NCBI GenBank assembly: GCA_913056425.1
Contig: CAJXLR010000061.1
Span: 1-8,269, forward strand
Length of the DNA stretch: 8,269 nt
Reading direction: 5' to 3'
From: an uncultured Bacteroidota bacterium
GTDB taxonomy: Bacteria > Bacteroidota > Bacteroidia > NS11-12g > UBA9320
Shown here: positions 1 through 7,512 of the stretch, one piece after another
Numbering within the stretch: position 1 is the first letter of the stretch
Layout of the letters: each line of letters opens with the position of its first letter
Translations under genes and position numbers: made by a program
The notes under the pieces: generated by a model
Database searches by the model: none
Told to the model about the DNA's origin: nothing
The model's input: the letters and a program-made list of their open reading frames with translations, nothing else

Positions 1-382
1 CCGCTCCATCAACTTCTTGAGTTGCATAACCTAGGGACTTCTTCTCACGAGAGATACCCAAAGCGGTTACAACAACTTCATCAAGTTGACTAGCAGCAGC
101 CTCCATTGAAACTTGTAGGAAATCCGAAGAAGCAACTACTTCTTGGGTCTCCATACCCATTGAAGAGAAAACCAATGTTGCCCCTTTCTCTGCAGTCAAC
201 GAGAATTTCCCGTCAAAATCAGTCAAAGTTGCGTTGTTGGTCCCCTTCTGTGCAACCGCCACACCTGGTAACGGTTCACCTGAAGCAGCATCACTAACGA
301 CACCAGAAACCGACTGTGCAACAGCGAAGTTTACTGATAGTACGAATAGTAGTACTGACCACAGTGACAATTTGTTTTTCAT
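1..382 (-). CDS. SusC/RagA-family TonB-dependent outer-membrane receptor, N-terminal part (runs off window)
   Basis: The first 127 codons of a second SusC-like receptor are visible; the frame is open through position 2 and the rest lies outside the window. It starts at an ATG at 382 with MKNK, followed by a hydrophobic signal peptide ending near AVAQ (residues 20-23). Residues about 24-95 look like the carboxypeptidase-D regulatory-like beta-sandwich that precedes the plug in many SusC proteins (GVVSDAASGEPLPGV, then TDFDGKFSL and FSSMGMETQEV). A TonB-box-like stretch, LDEVVVTALGI, follows at about residues 99-109, leading into REKKSLGYATQEV, which is clearly homologous to the same point in the complete SusC of this window (REKKALGFGVEEV). 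By family knowledge it would import a large nutrient such as a glycan or peptide across the outer membrane, powered by TonB. It lies beyond the terminator of the preceding susCD pair, so it probably starts its own transcription unit. A partner susD would be expected outside the window. Confidence 0.93.
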   Translation of the reverse strand, partial: MKNKLSLWSVLLFVLSVNFAVAQSVSGVVSDAASGEPLPGVAVAQKGTNNATLTDFDGKFSLTAEKGATLVFSSMGMETQEVVASSDFLQVSMEAAASQLDEVVVTALGISREKKSLGYATQEVDGA

Positions 383-411
383 TGTACCTGTTTTTGTTAA
401 ACGAATGTTAA
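372..411 (-). repeat. 40-bp direct repeat, copy 1, leader and start of the partial susC
   Basis: These 40 bases are identical to 4911-4950. They cover the first codons (MKNK), the start codon and about 29 bases of 5' leader of the partial susC. Both copies are in the same orientation and the same position relative to their genes. Sequence identity ends at both edges, including within the signal-peptide codons. The conserved leader probably holds the ribosome-binding region, although no classic GGAGG is present (only AACAGG about 4 bases before the ATG), as is common in Bacteroidota. Confidence 0.9.
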
Positions 412-501
412 TCCTACTAAGTTGCCAATATTTCTAAGCATTTCCAAAAATTATCATTGTCATTTGCTTTGCTAATGGAATAAAGAATAATTGGAAACAA
501 C

Positions 502-534
502 AAAAAGCCCCCAGGCGCTGAGCGCCTGGGGGCT
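502..534 (-). terminator. Intrinsic terminator after susD
   Basis: A perfect 13-bp inverted repeat (506-518 with 522-534) closes over a three-base loop. Read on the minus strand, the GC-rich stem is followed at once by a T run (positions 506-502) and then a T-rich stretch. It begins 27 bases after the susD stop codon. The opposite direction lacks a T run (AATATTTCG follows), so it should act mainly on minus-strand transcripts. It separates the susC-susD unit from the next susC gene. Confidence 0.92.
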
Positions 535-561
535 AATATTTCGATCTATTGATCTATAGGA

Positions 562-1905
562 TTACATATCCCACCATAGACGTTGTGAAGCGTCTACCCC
601 AAACTTAACATCTGGTGTAGATGTAATTGGGAATGGTACGTTATCTGCGTTGTACAAGTACTCACCTTCTGGGTAAGGCATTCTGCGTGGCATACCGCTA
701 AGGTTTGCACCATCAGGAGCACTTAGTGCAGGGAAACCAGTTCTTCTCCAGTCAGTCCAAGACTCACCAGTTGAGAACATAGCTACGTACTTCTCGTTCA
801 TGATCAACTCTAGGTCAGTAGTAGTTGACAATGCACCAACATACGTTGCGATATCCGCTGCATCAACACCCAACCAAGTCATGTTTGATTCGATAGCTGC
901 TTCTAGAGTAGCACGTGCGCTAGTAGCGTCACCACCTGCCAACTGAGCTTCAGCCTTAACAAACATAATCTCGAATGGAGTTACGATTGGTAGTGGTGAA
1001 GTAGCACCACCCAATACTGGCATAGTCAAGCTATCTGCAGAACGGTACAACGTTAGACGTGGATCAGAAGATGCCTCCATCATATCGTACATAGTACCGA
1101 ACTGGCTGATGTAACCAGCACGATCAATAACAGTAAACTGGTACCAAGGATTCTGGTTCAATGCAGCTTCGAAGCCGATTGTACAGTATACACCACCGTT
1201 GATTGCGTCATCACAAGCAGATACTACATCAGCAGCATTGTACTGAGAAGTTTTGCTCAAGTGATTCAAGTAACGAGCACGTAGACCGTCAGCAGTAGCA
1301 GCCCAAGCTGCCAAATCACCACCGTGGATCAAATCGTCGCCACCTGGCATTACATCAGAAGGCTCCAACAAGTTCGCTTTACCGTCAGCCAATAAAGAGA
1401 AGATTGTAGCGTAGATATCTTGTTGGCTGTCGTATTCAGCTTTCAATTTATCAGCACCTTGCAATGCATCAGAGTAAGGAATATCACCGAAGTGATCCGT
1501 TAGAACTCCCAAGTACATTGCCGTCATGATTTGAGCAACACCTTCGTATGCTGGAGCATTTGCTTCCGCTGCTTTGTCCATGATCAATTTAAGATCGTAA
1601 AGACCACCAGCGTAAGAGTTATTCCAAGGAGTGTTGAAATCACCTTCACCAATCTGTGCGTAACGGTTGTGCGCCAAAGATTGACGATCCGTACCAGTCA
1701 TTTGCTGCATAAAAATGCTAGTCAAGCGAGGCAATACATCACCCTGCGTCATACCGTAAGAGGCCTGAGCAGAAGGAAGAAGAACCTCCATACTTACGTC
1801 AGAAGGACGGTTTTGATCGAGTTTGTACTCTTCCAACCATGCATCTGAACAAGCAGTAAACCCAACTGCGGCTACCGCTAAAATTGCTAATGATTTAATT
1901 TTCAT
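562..1905 (-). CDS. SusD/RagB-family outer-membrane nutrient-binding lipoprotein
   Basis: This 447-residue protein is a SusD-type surface lipoprotein, the lid and substrate-capture partner of the SusC channel encoded just before it. It opens with a lipoprotein signal peptide: KIK, a hydrophobic core, then a lipobox-like FTAC with the lipidated cysteine at residue 19. The acidic residues after it (SDAWLEE) resemble the export signal that sends Bacteroidota lipoproteins to the cell surface. Family-typical stretches include the helical LTDHFGDIPYSDALQG at about 136-151, the Ala-rich helix around FVKAEAQLAGGDA, a C-terminal EKYVAMFSTGESWTDWRR, and the PRRMPYPEGEY end motif. The last two suggest the SusD-like_2 branch. 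At 447 residues it is slightly shorter than classical SusD proteins. The start is 13 bases after the susC stop, so the two are surely co-transcribed. The upstream region is A-rich without a strong Shine-Dalgarno. The substrate is unknown; no glycan-degrading enzyme lies nearby. Confidence 0.95.
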   Translation of the reverse strand: MKIKSLAILAVAAVGFTACSDAWLEEYKLDQNRPSDVSMEVLLPSAQASYGMTQGDVLPRLTSIFMQQMTGTDRQSLAHNRYAQIGEGDFNTPWNNSYAGGLYDLKLIMDKAAEANAPAYEGVAQIMTAMYLGVLTDHFGDIPYSDALQGADKLKAEYDSQQDIYATIFSLLADGKANLLEPSDVMPGGDDLIHGGDLAAWAATADGLRARYLNHLSKTSQYNAADVVSACDDAINGGVYCTIGFEAALNQNPWYQFTVIDRAGYISQFGTMYDMMEASSDPRLTLYRSADSLTMPVLGGATSPLPIVTPFEIMFVKAEAQLAGGDATSARATLEAAIESNMTWLGVDAADIATYVGALSTTTDLELIMNEKYVAMFSTGESWTDWRRTGFPALSAPDGANLSGMPRRMPYPEGEYLYNADNVPFPITSTPDVKFGVDASQRLWWDM

Positions 1906-1918
1906 AATGCTTTATTTT

Positions 1919-4900
1919 TTAAAGGTTAGCCTTCAAGCTGAAGATTACACCCATAGTGTTAGGCATGTTGAAGTAATCCGCACCCTGGCTGTTTGTAGCA
2001 CCTGAAAGGTTAGTTTCTGGATCTACACCACGGTAAGGAGTTCTCAAGAAGATATTACGTCCGCTTACACCTACAGTTAAACCTTTAAGTTTAGTTGCGC
2101 TAATCGCATCAGCGTCGAACTTGTAGCTCACACCGATGTTTCTTAGACGAACCCAGCTACCGTCCTCAATGAATGGACGAGAAGCACCTGTAAATCCTGA
2201 TAGTGGACCTAGAGCGTAAGAATCGATATCGTTCAAGATAGGAGTTGTGTTAGGCTGACCGCTAATATCGTTACCGTCAGCGTCAACAGTACCAGGAGCG
2301 TAAACACCACTGTTACCCATTACAACATCTTCCCAAACAAATGTCTCACCACGACCTGCACCACTTGGGTGAACGTCAGTATCAATGTGAGTACCGAAGT
2401 AGTACAATGCACCACGAGTACCGTTCCAGATGTCACCACCTTGACGGATGTCCCAAAGCATGTTGAAGCTCCAGTTCTTGTACGTAGCGTTTGAAGTAAT
2501 ACCCATCAAGTAATCTGGGTTAGGGTTACCTACTACAACTTCAGTTGAAGAGTAGATTGGGTATCCGTTTGCATCAACCAATGCGTTACCAGCCTCGTCA
2601 CGAGCCCAGTCATCACCGTAAAGCGTACCGTATGCTTCACCAACAACTAGACGTTGGTTAGCACCGAAGAATCCCCATGGAAGACCAATTACGTCTACAC
2701 CGTCAGCCAATTTCTCAACTACGTTACGGTTACGAGTAAATGTCATACCAGCATCGAATGTGAAGTCTTTAGTATCTACTAGGCTAGCGTTCAACTGAAG
2801 TTCAACACCAGTGTTTGTCATAGTACCTGCATTCATAAACGTGCTTGTAAAACCTGAAGAACCTGCAACTGGTACAGCTACGATCAAGTCTTCTGAACGC
2901 TGCTCGTATAATGTAACGTCAGCGCTAATCTTGTTTTGGAACAAGCGGAATTCAGCACCAATCTCGTTAGTTACAGTAAACTCAGGACGTAGGTCTGGGT
3001 TACCCAAAGTGTTGCTCTGGGTAAAACCAGTAGCACCTAAGTAAGGGAAGCTAATACCGTTGATCCAACCTGAACCAACACCGGCTTGGTTGAAGTAAGT
3101 TGCGTTAGAAGCGAAAGAAGGCTCAGAACCTACTTTGGCAGAAGACAAACGCAATTTTGCAAAGTTCAACACGTCACTTTCAATGTTCAATGCCTCAGTT
3201 AAAATCAACGACAAAGAAGCCGATGGGTAGATGATAGGCGTTGCAACGTTACCGAACGTAGACGCTTGGTCACGACGTGCAGTCAATGTCAAGTATGCCC
3301 AGTCAGCGTAGTCAAACTGCGCTTCACCGTACACACCCCACAAACGACGACCTGTTGTTCCTTCGTATGCGAACTGGCTTTGTGCGTTGCTCATGTTGTA
3401 GAAGTTTGGCAATGTCAAACCAGAACCGTAAGCGCTAACGTACTTACGATCACGCTGGTTAGCGTTGAAGCCTCCGAAGAAGTTTGCACCGATAGGACCT
3501 AAGTCCATGCTGTAACGAGCAGTAAGATCGTGGTTTTGCTCCTTCACAGTGTAGATTTCGTCAGAAATAGAACCGCCTGGGAACGTACGAGAGTTGATAG
3601 AGATGATCTGCTTACGAGCATCAGAGTACTGGTCAACACCGTAACGGTAGCTTACCAATAGACCTTCAACTGGTGACCAGTCGAATTTAGTGTAACCAAA
3701 CAGACGGTTTACTTGATCCGTGAATGGGTTCATGTTAATCGTCCAGTATGGGTTATCATAACCACCACCCGCGCGGTAGTTTCTCTGAGAACCATCTGCG
3801 TTCATAAATGCAGCTGGATCTGTTGGATCTGTTGCACCGTTTGAGTTGTCAAATGTTGGAGGAGTACGCAACAAACCTAGCATCAAACCAGATGTGTTAG
3901 AACCCTGCTGAACACGGTAACCACCTGAGTTAGTGTAAGCCAAAGAAGCAGTCGCTTTCAAGTTAGTTGAAATCTGACCTGAACCTGTCAAACGAATAGT
4001 TGTACGATCGAAAGTGTTCAATGGAACGATACCGTCGTCTTGCAAGTTTGCGATAGACAAGTAGTAAGAACTTGCTTTACCACCACCTGAAAGTGTCAAC
4101 GAGTTGTTCAATCTTCTACCGTTTTGGAAGAACGAAGAGTGATCGTAAGGTGTTACACCACCAGTAGCATCCTGAGTAATGTTACCGTCAGCATCGTAAC
4201 CTAAGTCGGCTAGAGCTGGACCCCATGAGAATGGGTTTGAAGTACCACCACCATATGTACCGAAGTAACCTTGCGAATACTTGTTCTGTACCTCAGGCAT
4301 TTTGTTCACCTGAGAAATCTCCATAGAAGAGCTTACGTTTACAGAGAAATCTTCTCCGTAAGAACCCTTCTTAGTAGTAATAAGAATTACACCGTTCGCA
4401 CCACGAGTACCGTAAAGTGCTGCAGCTGCACCACCCTTAAGTACCGAGATAGTCTCGATGTCGTCTGGGTTGATATCAATTGCACGGTTTGAGTTTGCAA
4501 CACCCGCACGCAAATCTGAAGTTGCGATTTGAGAGTTGTCAATTGGCACACCATCAACAACCATCAAAGGCTGGTTGTCGTTCGCAGTAAACGTTGCGTT
4601 ACCACGAATCTTGATGTACGAAGCAGCACCAGCAGCACCCGATGAGTTGGTTACTTGAACACCACTCACCTTAGCAGAGATACCACTAACGATGTTTGAT
4701 TCACCTGATTCCTTGATAGAAGCACCTTTTACTTCCTCTACGCCGAAACCTAGGGCCTTTTTTTCACGAGCGATACCACCGGCAGTTACTACTACCTCTT
4801 CCAATTGTTCGAAAACATCTGGAAGTTCTGGCACCTCGCCTTTCTCTGGCTCATTCTGTGCAAAAGCAGTAGCGCTAAATGCAATTAGAAAGGACCAAAC

Positions 4901-4921
4901 GAGTAAAAACTTGTTTTTCAT
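1919..4921 (-). CDS. SusC/RagA-family TonB-linked outer-membrane transporter
   Basis: This complete 1000-residue protein is a SusC-type outer-membrane beta-barrel that imports a large nutrient in a TonB-dependent manner, together with the SusD lipoprotein encoded next. A signal peptide ends near ATAFAQ (residues 17-22). A short acidic, Pro/Glu-rich linker leads straight to a TonB-box-like LEEVVVTAGGI (40-50). The plug domain occupies about 60-186, with the family signatures GISAKVSGVQV, NQPLMVVDGVPID (116-128) and LKGGAAAALYGTRGANGV (161-178). The rest is barrel, closing with the typical GVDPETNLSGATNSQGADYF segment and a final strand ending in LKANL. Unlike the partial SusC at 1-382, it lacks the carboxypeptidase-regulatory-like domain between signal peptide and TonB box. 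The ATG at 4921 gives an intact signal peptide and sits in the leader repeat shared with the other susC. The substrate cannot be deduced. Confidence 0.97.
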   Translation of the reverse strand: MKNKFLLVWSFLIAFSATAFAQNEPEKGEVPELPDVFEQLEEVVVTAGGIAREKKALGFGVEEVKGASIKESGESNIVSGISAKVSGVQVTNSSGAAGAASYIKIRGNATFTANDNQPLMVVDGVPIDNSQIATSDLRAGVANSNRAIDINPDDIETISVLKGGAAAALYGTRGANGVILITTKKGSYGEDFSVNVSSSMEISQVNKMPEVQNKYSQGYFGTYGGGTSNPFSWGPALADLGYDADGNITQDATGGVTPYDHSSFFQNGRRLNNSLTLSGGGKASSYYLSIANLQDDGIVPLNTFDRTTIRLTGSGQISTNLKATASLAYTNSGGYRVQQGSNTSGLMLGLLRTPPTFDNSNGATDPTDPAAFMNADGSQRNYRAGGGYDNPYWTINMNPFTDQVNRLFGYTKFDWSPVEGLLVSYRYGVDQYSDARKQIISINSRTFPGGSISDEIYTVKEQNHDLTARYSMDLGPIGANFFGGFNANQRDRKYVSAYGSGLTLPNFYNMSNAQSQFAYEGTTGRRLWGVYGEAQFDYADWAYLTLTARRDQASTFGNVATPIIYPSASLSLILTEALNIESDVLNFAKLRLSSAKVGSEPSFASNATYFNQAGVGSGWINGISFPYLGATGFTQSNTLGNPDLRPEFTVTNEIGAEFRLFQNKISADVTLYEQRSEDLIVAVPVAGSSGFTSTFMNAGTMTNTGVELQLNASLVDTKDFTFDAGMTFTRNRNVVEKLADGVDVIGLPWGFFGANQRLVVGEAYGTLYGDDWARDEAGNALVDANGYPIYSSTEVVVGNPNPDYLMGITSNATYKNWSFNMLWDIRQGGDIWNGTRGALYYFGTHIDTDVHPSGAGRGETFVWEDVVMGNSGVYAPGTVDADGNDISGQPNTTPILNDIDSYALGPLSGFTGASRPFIEDGSWVRLRNIGVSYKFDADAISATKLKGLTVGVSGRNIFLRTPYRGVDPETNLSGATNSQGADYFNMPNTMGVIFSLKANL

Positions 4922-4950
4922 TGTACCTGTTTTTGTTAAACGAATGTTAA
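4911..4950 (-). repeat. 40-bp direct repeat, copy 2, leader and start of the complete susC
   Basis: This is the second copy of the 40-bp sequence also found at 372-411, with no mismatch. On the minus strand it reads from a TTAACATTCG start through AACAGGTACA to the ATG and the codons for MKNK. Further upstream the two susC leaders share no obvious similarity, so the repeat is limited to the translation-initiation region and possibly a leader RNA element. Confidence 0.9.
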
Positions 4951-5010
4951 GTAGCTCTAAAATTGCACTTTCCTTCAGACAAAACCAAGTGTTTTCAAAG
5001 AAATGTTACC

Positions 5011-5042
5011 TAAACGTAAAGCTGATTCCAAAAGAAGTCAAA
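5011..5042 (-). promoter_or_regulatory. Candidate Bacteroidota-type promoter for susC-susD
   Basis: On the minus strand a TTTG (-33 box, 5042-5039) is followed after exactly 20 bases by TACGTTTA (-7 box, 5018-5011). The Bacteroidota housekeeping consensus is TTTG, 19-21 bases, TAnnTTTG, so only the last base of the -7 box deviates. Transcription would begin near 5004, giving a leader of about 80 bases before the susC ATG. The rest of 4951-5148 shows no gene and no clear terminator for the preceding ligase. The match is by eye and could be chance in AT-rich DNA. Confidence 0.45.
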
Positions 5043-5148
5043 TGTCTATTTAACAATCGCTTACAGGCTTATTTAATCTGTAGAGTGCATTGCTTTGGAA
5101 CAATTCCGCGCGTCTCAGGGTAGAATTTATGTCAGATTGTAGATCTAT

Positions 5149-5679
5149 TTACGCCCCTTTAACACCTTCTGACCGGCGCGATACAAGAGATAAGCAGCTG
5201 ATCATTGCAGTAAAACCCCAGAACGGAGCACTCGCCTTATCCATGTCCAAGAAGTTGTTCAAGAATCCATGCAGATAATAGGTAATCAGTCCCAAAAAGG
5301 CCACGCGCAGCAGTCCTTTTAATCGGTCATTATCTAACCGTTGGTATGAATTTACACTAACCACAATAACCGTGATGATGATTCCCATGAAGGTGAGCAG
5401 TCCAAAAGTGCCAGATTCCGCCAATGGACCTAAGTATTCGCTATGCGCATTCCCCCTGTTTCCGCCATTGGTGGAAATGATGGTTTTCTCAGAAGGTTTT
5501 TGATACGGTGCGTACAAGAACATATACGTTCCAGGACCGTGTCCCAAGAATGGACGTTCCGCATACATCCTTATGGCACAATTCCATCGATTGATGCGTT
5601 CGAGGTTGGAGGCATCCGTGCTCACATTTGTTACCGAAGCCACGTGTTCGTTCAAATCATCCGAAGAATCCTGTGTATT
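5149..5679 (-). CDS. O-antigen ligase-like (WaaL/Wzy_C family) membrane protein, C-terminal part only
   Basis: About 176 C-terminal residues of a bacterial polysaccharide ligase or polymerase are visible. Proteins of this family sit in the inner membrane and join undecaprenyl-linked glycan to lipid A core, or polymerise glycan repeats, on the periplasmic side. The large periplasmic loop is recognisable: NLERINRWNCAIRMYAERP, then LGHGPGTY, and the histidine-containing NAHSEYLGPLAESG. Two hydrophobic membrane segments follow (FGLLTFMGIIITVIVVSV and LLRVAFLGLITYYLHGF), then a short hydrophobic stretch and a basic tail. Family members usually have around 400-500 residues and ten or more membrane helices; the N-terminal half is replaced here by unrelated polymerase sequence. 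The left edge of the true bacterial coding sequence cannot be fixed better than about 5,670-5,685. Ligase, repeat polymerase and protein glycosyltransferase cannot be told apart from this fragment. It is followed by 227 bases before susC, so it is probably a separate unit. Confidence 0.8.
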   Translation of the reverse strand, partial: NTQDSSDDLNEHVASVTNVSTDASNLERINRWNCAIRMYAERPFLGHGPGTYMFLYAPYQKPSEKTIISTNGGNRGNAHSEYLGPLAESGTFGLLTFMGIIITVIVVSVNSYQRLDNDRLKGLLRVAFLGLITYYLHGFLNNFLDMDKASAPFWGFTAMISCLSLVSRRSEGVKGA

Positions 5680-5690
5680 GAGATCGTACT
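5670..5690. other. Chimeric junction between bacterial and eukaryotic-type sequence
   Basis: On the minus strand the polymerase Exo II motif (GFNSSKYDLN) ends here and the next residues (TQDSSDDLNEH) already belong to the periplasmic loop of the O-antigen ligase. Both reading frames happen to be in phase, which creates an artificial-looking open frame from 6084 to 5149. A GATC tetranucleotide lies at 5682-5685, at or next to the switch. No inverted repeat or target-site duplication is visible that would point to transposition. Confidence 0.8.
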
Positions 5691-6111
5691 TCGAACTGTT
5701 GAATCCAAATACAGGGAGATAATCACAGTACTTTTCCAACTCCAGACCAACTCGAGTGAGTGTTTCCTTTTCCTGAAACAAACACATGAGATTGGGATTA
5801 TCCTGAATGTCTTCATCATCAATGTCTTCGTTGTCGTCTTCGTGAGCTTCATCTAGAAGATCATCATTTGTAGGTTGTCGTTTTTTTCTTCTAGGAAGTT
5901 TTTCTATTAGTATGTTGACACGTTCCGCAATCTCTTCGAGTTCGTTTTTGAACAATTCTCTATATTGCAATGCACTCTTTTCGGATAACTTCTTGAGCTC
6001 ATCGCCAAATTGGCTGACAAGTTCTTTGGGATCACTTGAGCAGATAAAAATCGGTTGATCGCAAAGATTCGATGAAATAGCCACGCTTATTGGAACATGG
6101 CGAGCTATCCA

Positions 6112-6122
6112 TGTTATCTACT
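6112..6122 (-). other. Frameshift 2 in the polymerase gene
   Basis: The middle frame ends in EIALSR followed by TAA at 6116-6114. The continuation TWIARHVPISVAISSNL lies in the first frame, which itself has a stop (TAG, 6120-6118) just upstream. The two frames can be joined only within a few bases, by restoring one missing base near 6117. No ATG is available in the downstream frame; apparent starts there are GTG within HVPISV, so it is not an independent gene. Confidence 0.8.
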
Positions 6123-6311
6123 GAGAGCTATCTCCTGATTGGAAGTGTTGCTTTCTTGTGGAACGGCGAGAGCTTCAAAATCAAACACAGCCAAATTTTG
6201 GAACAAACATCGCTCCTTCTCCACATGAATGTTGATATCCTCCAGTTTCTCGAAAATTGTTTCTCTGAGTTTGTACGGTCCATTAGGATGAGTATGTTTA
6301 ACTTTGTCATC

Positions 6312-6374
6312 ACAACTCAGCAAATGACGATTCAACAGAGTACTCTTTGTGAAATATTTGTCACAGTTGTGACA
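6312..6374 (-). other. Internal Cys2-His-Cys finger of the polymerase
   Basis: The stretch FRCHNCDKYFTKSTLLNRHL is followed by a final cysteine three residues later, giving C-x2-C-x12-H-x3-C. This finger sits between the DNLCLFRA region and the Exo I motif and is a regular landmark of these element polymerases. Its intact ligands in the middle, frameshifted segment argue that this segment is real coding sequence. Confidence 0.8.
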
Positions 6375-6464
6375 TCTAAAATTTTTCAAGAGAATGTTGA
6401 TGTTGCTGACCCAACACACGTGGTTGTTGTATTGAACTAGAGATAGTTGTTTCTCGAAAAGTCC

Positions 6465-6485
6465 TGCACTTCTTCGTGAGTTCCC
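6465..6485 (-). other. Frameshift 1 in the polymerase gene
   Basis: The upstream frame reads LLLGELTKKCRTF and then diverges from the family, while the next frame reads RRSAGLFEKQLSLVQYNNHVC, the expected continuation after GELT. Switching near 6477 needs one extra base to be skipped, in the short purine-rich stretch ACGAAGAAG. The upstream frame stays open to 6376, but that tail has no family-like sequence. Confidence 0.75.
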
Positions 6486-7284
6486 CAAGTAGCAAGCCTT
6501 CTTCATTGTAATACAAAGAATACATGTTTAAGTTGACTGATGTAATCTTTTCTACTAGGGGAATTTCCTCCGGCGAAACACCAGGGAAATCAAGGGCATC
6601 ATGCCCACTTTCGCTCAAGAACGAAGTGAAATATCGAAGAGTATTACTCGACAAGCTCTCACTCCCATGAAGATCGAATGCGATAGCACGAAAAAGACAC
6701 AAATTGTCGTGATACGGGTTGCTATGACTGTCAGAGAGGAAGCATTTAACACTCTTATTCCGAATCAAAGCATTGGGTAGCTCTACTTCAGTACACCCAA
6801 GTGCAACTCGAGGCATCAGATAAACAAAGAAAGTGACATTAGTCACACAATAAAATCGCCATTTTGTGTCCGGACGCTGTTGAATAATACTGTCGAAGAC
6901 GTTCTCATCTTCATAACGATCCTTGATAAATTCTAAGTCTTCTAAGGTGGAAAATATGACTGGCAAATGAAAAACGGGATTATTATTCTCAGCGTGATAG
7001 TATCGGAACTCGCCAAGGTTTTGAATGTTTTGCAAGACGAATCCGAACGAAAAGTTGAGTTTTGCTGCACATGGAAGTTCAGAATGAATAAAGTCCAATT
7101 TGTCTTCAATGAACTTTTCATCTAGTGAATTCAGTCTGAAATTATACACAATTTTCCTACTTGTTTGGATTTTTGAGTCTGTAAGAAAATGTACAGTTCG
7201 TATTTCACTCAAGAGATTTGGATCGGAGTTAAAGCCACTCAGGTCTATTTCATTGTTGACGTTGGAGGTTGAAGGATAGTTTTG

Positions 7285-7512
7285 ATGTTGGGAACGATTG
7301 TGGAAAGATAGTTGATGAAAAGTATGGAAAGATTGATGACACACTCTGCAAACGAATGACTTCGCACGATTTGCTCCATGTTTTGTTGCAATATGATATT
7401 GCAATTTCGTTGATTTTCCAAATGTCTTGGGACAATTTGGACATCGATGTTGATGAGTTTTAGTGTGACGAACGAAATTGGCTCTCGAAACAAGTTTATT
7501 GCAAACGTCACA
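7285..7512 (-). other. Three tandem C2H2 zinc fingers at the polymerase N-terminus
   Basis: Counting from the ATG at 7533, finger 1 uses C8, C11, H23 and H27; finger 2 uses C31, C34, H47 and H52; finger 3 uses C62, C65, H78 and H83. Fingers 2 and 3 follow C-x2-C-x12-H-x4-H with the usual hydrophobic core positions, while finger 1 has 11 residues in the middle spacing. All metal ligands are intact. They may bind nucleic acid, either to bring the polymerase to element ends or as a captured host module; this role is inference. Confidence 0.88.

Noticed and set aside
412..500. A promoter before the partial susC (TAATTTTTG near 450-460 on the minus strand)
   Set aside because: The spacing inside the -7 box is one base too long and there is no TTTG at the expected distance, so it is too weak to list.
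2811..4492. Several open frames of 70-80 codons on the plus strand inside susC
   Set aside because: They are antisense to a clear, fully conserved SusC protein, have no recognisable domains and no plausible start regions.
4692..5123. A 143-codon plus-strand frame across the susC start and intergenic region
   Set aside because: Its first part is the antisense of the SusC signal peptide and TonB-box region, and the rest is low-information intergenic sequence.
5149..6084. A single 311-codon gene fusing a polymerase exonuclease domain with an O-antigen ligase
   Set aside because: It has no ATG start; the apparent start is a GTG inside the conserved HVPISV block. Both parts are truncated mid-domain and belong to different domains of life, so the open frame is a by-product of the junction.
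6090..6440. A 116-codon plus-strand frame opposite the polymerase
   Set aside because: It is the reverse of the zinc-finger and Exo I region, whose minus-strand reading matches family motifs.
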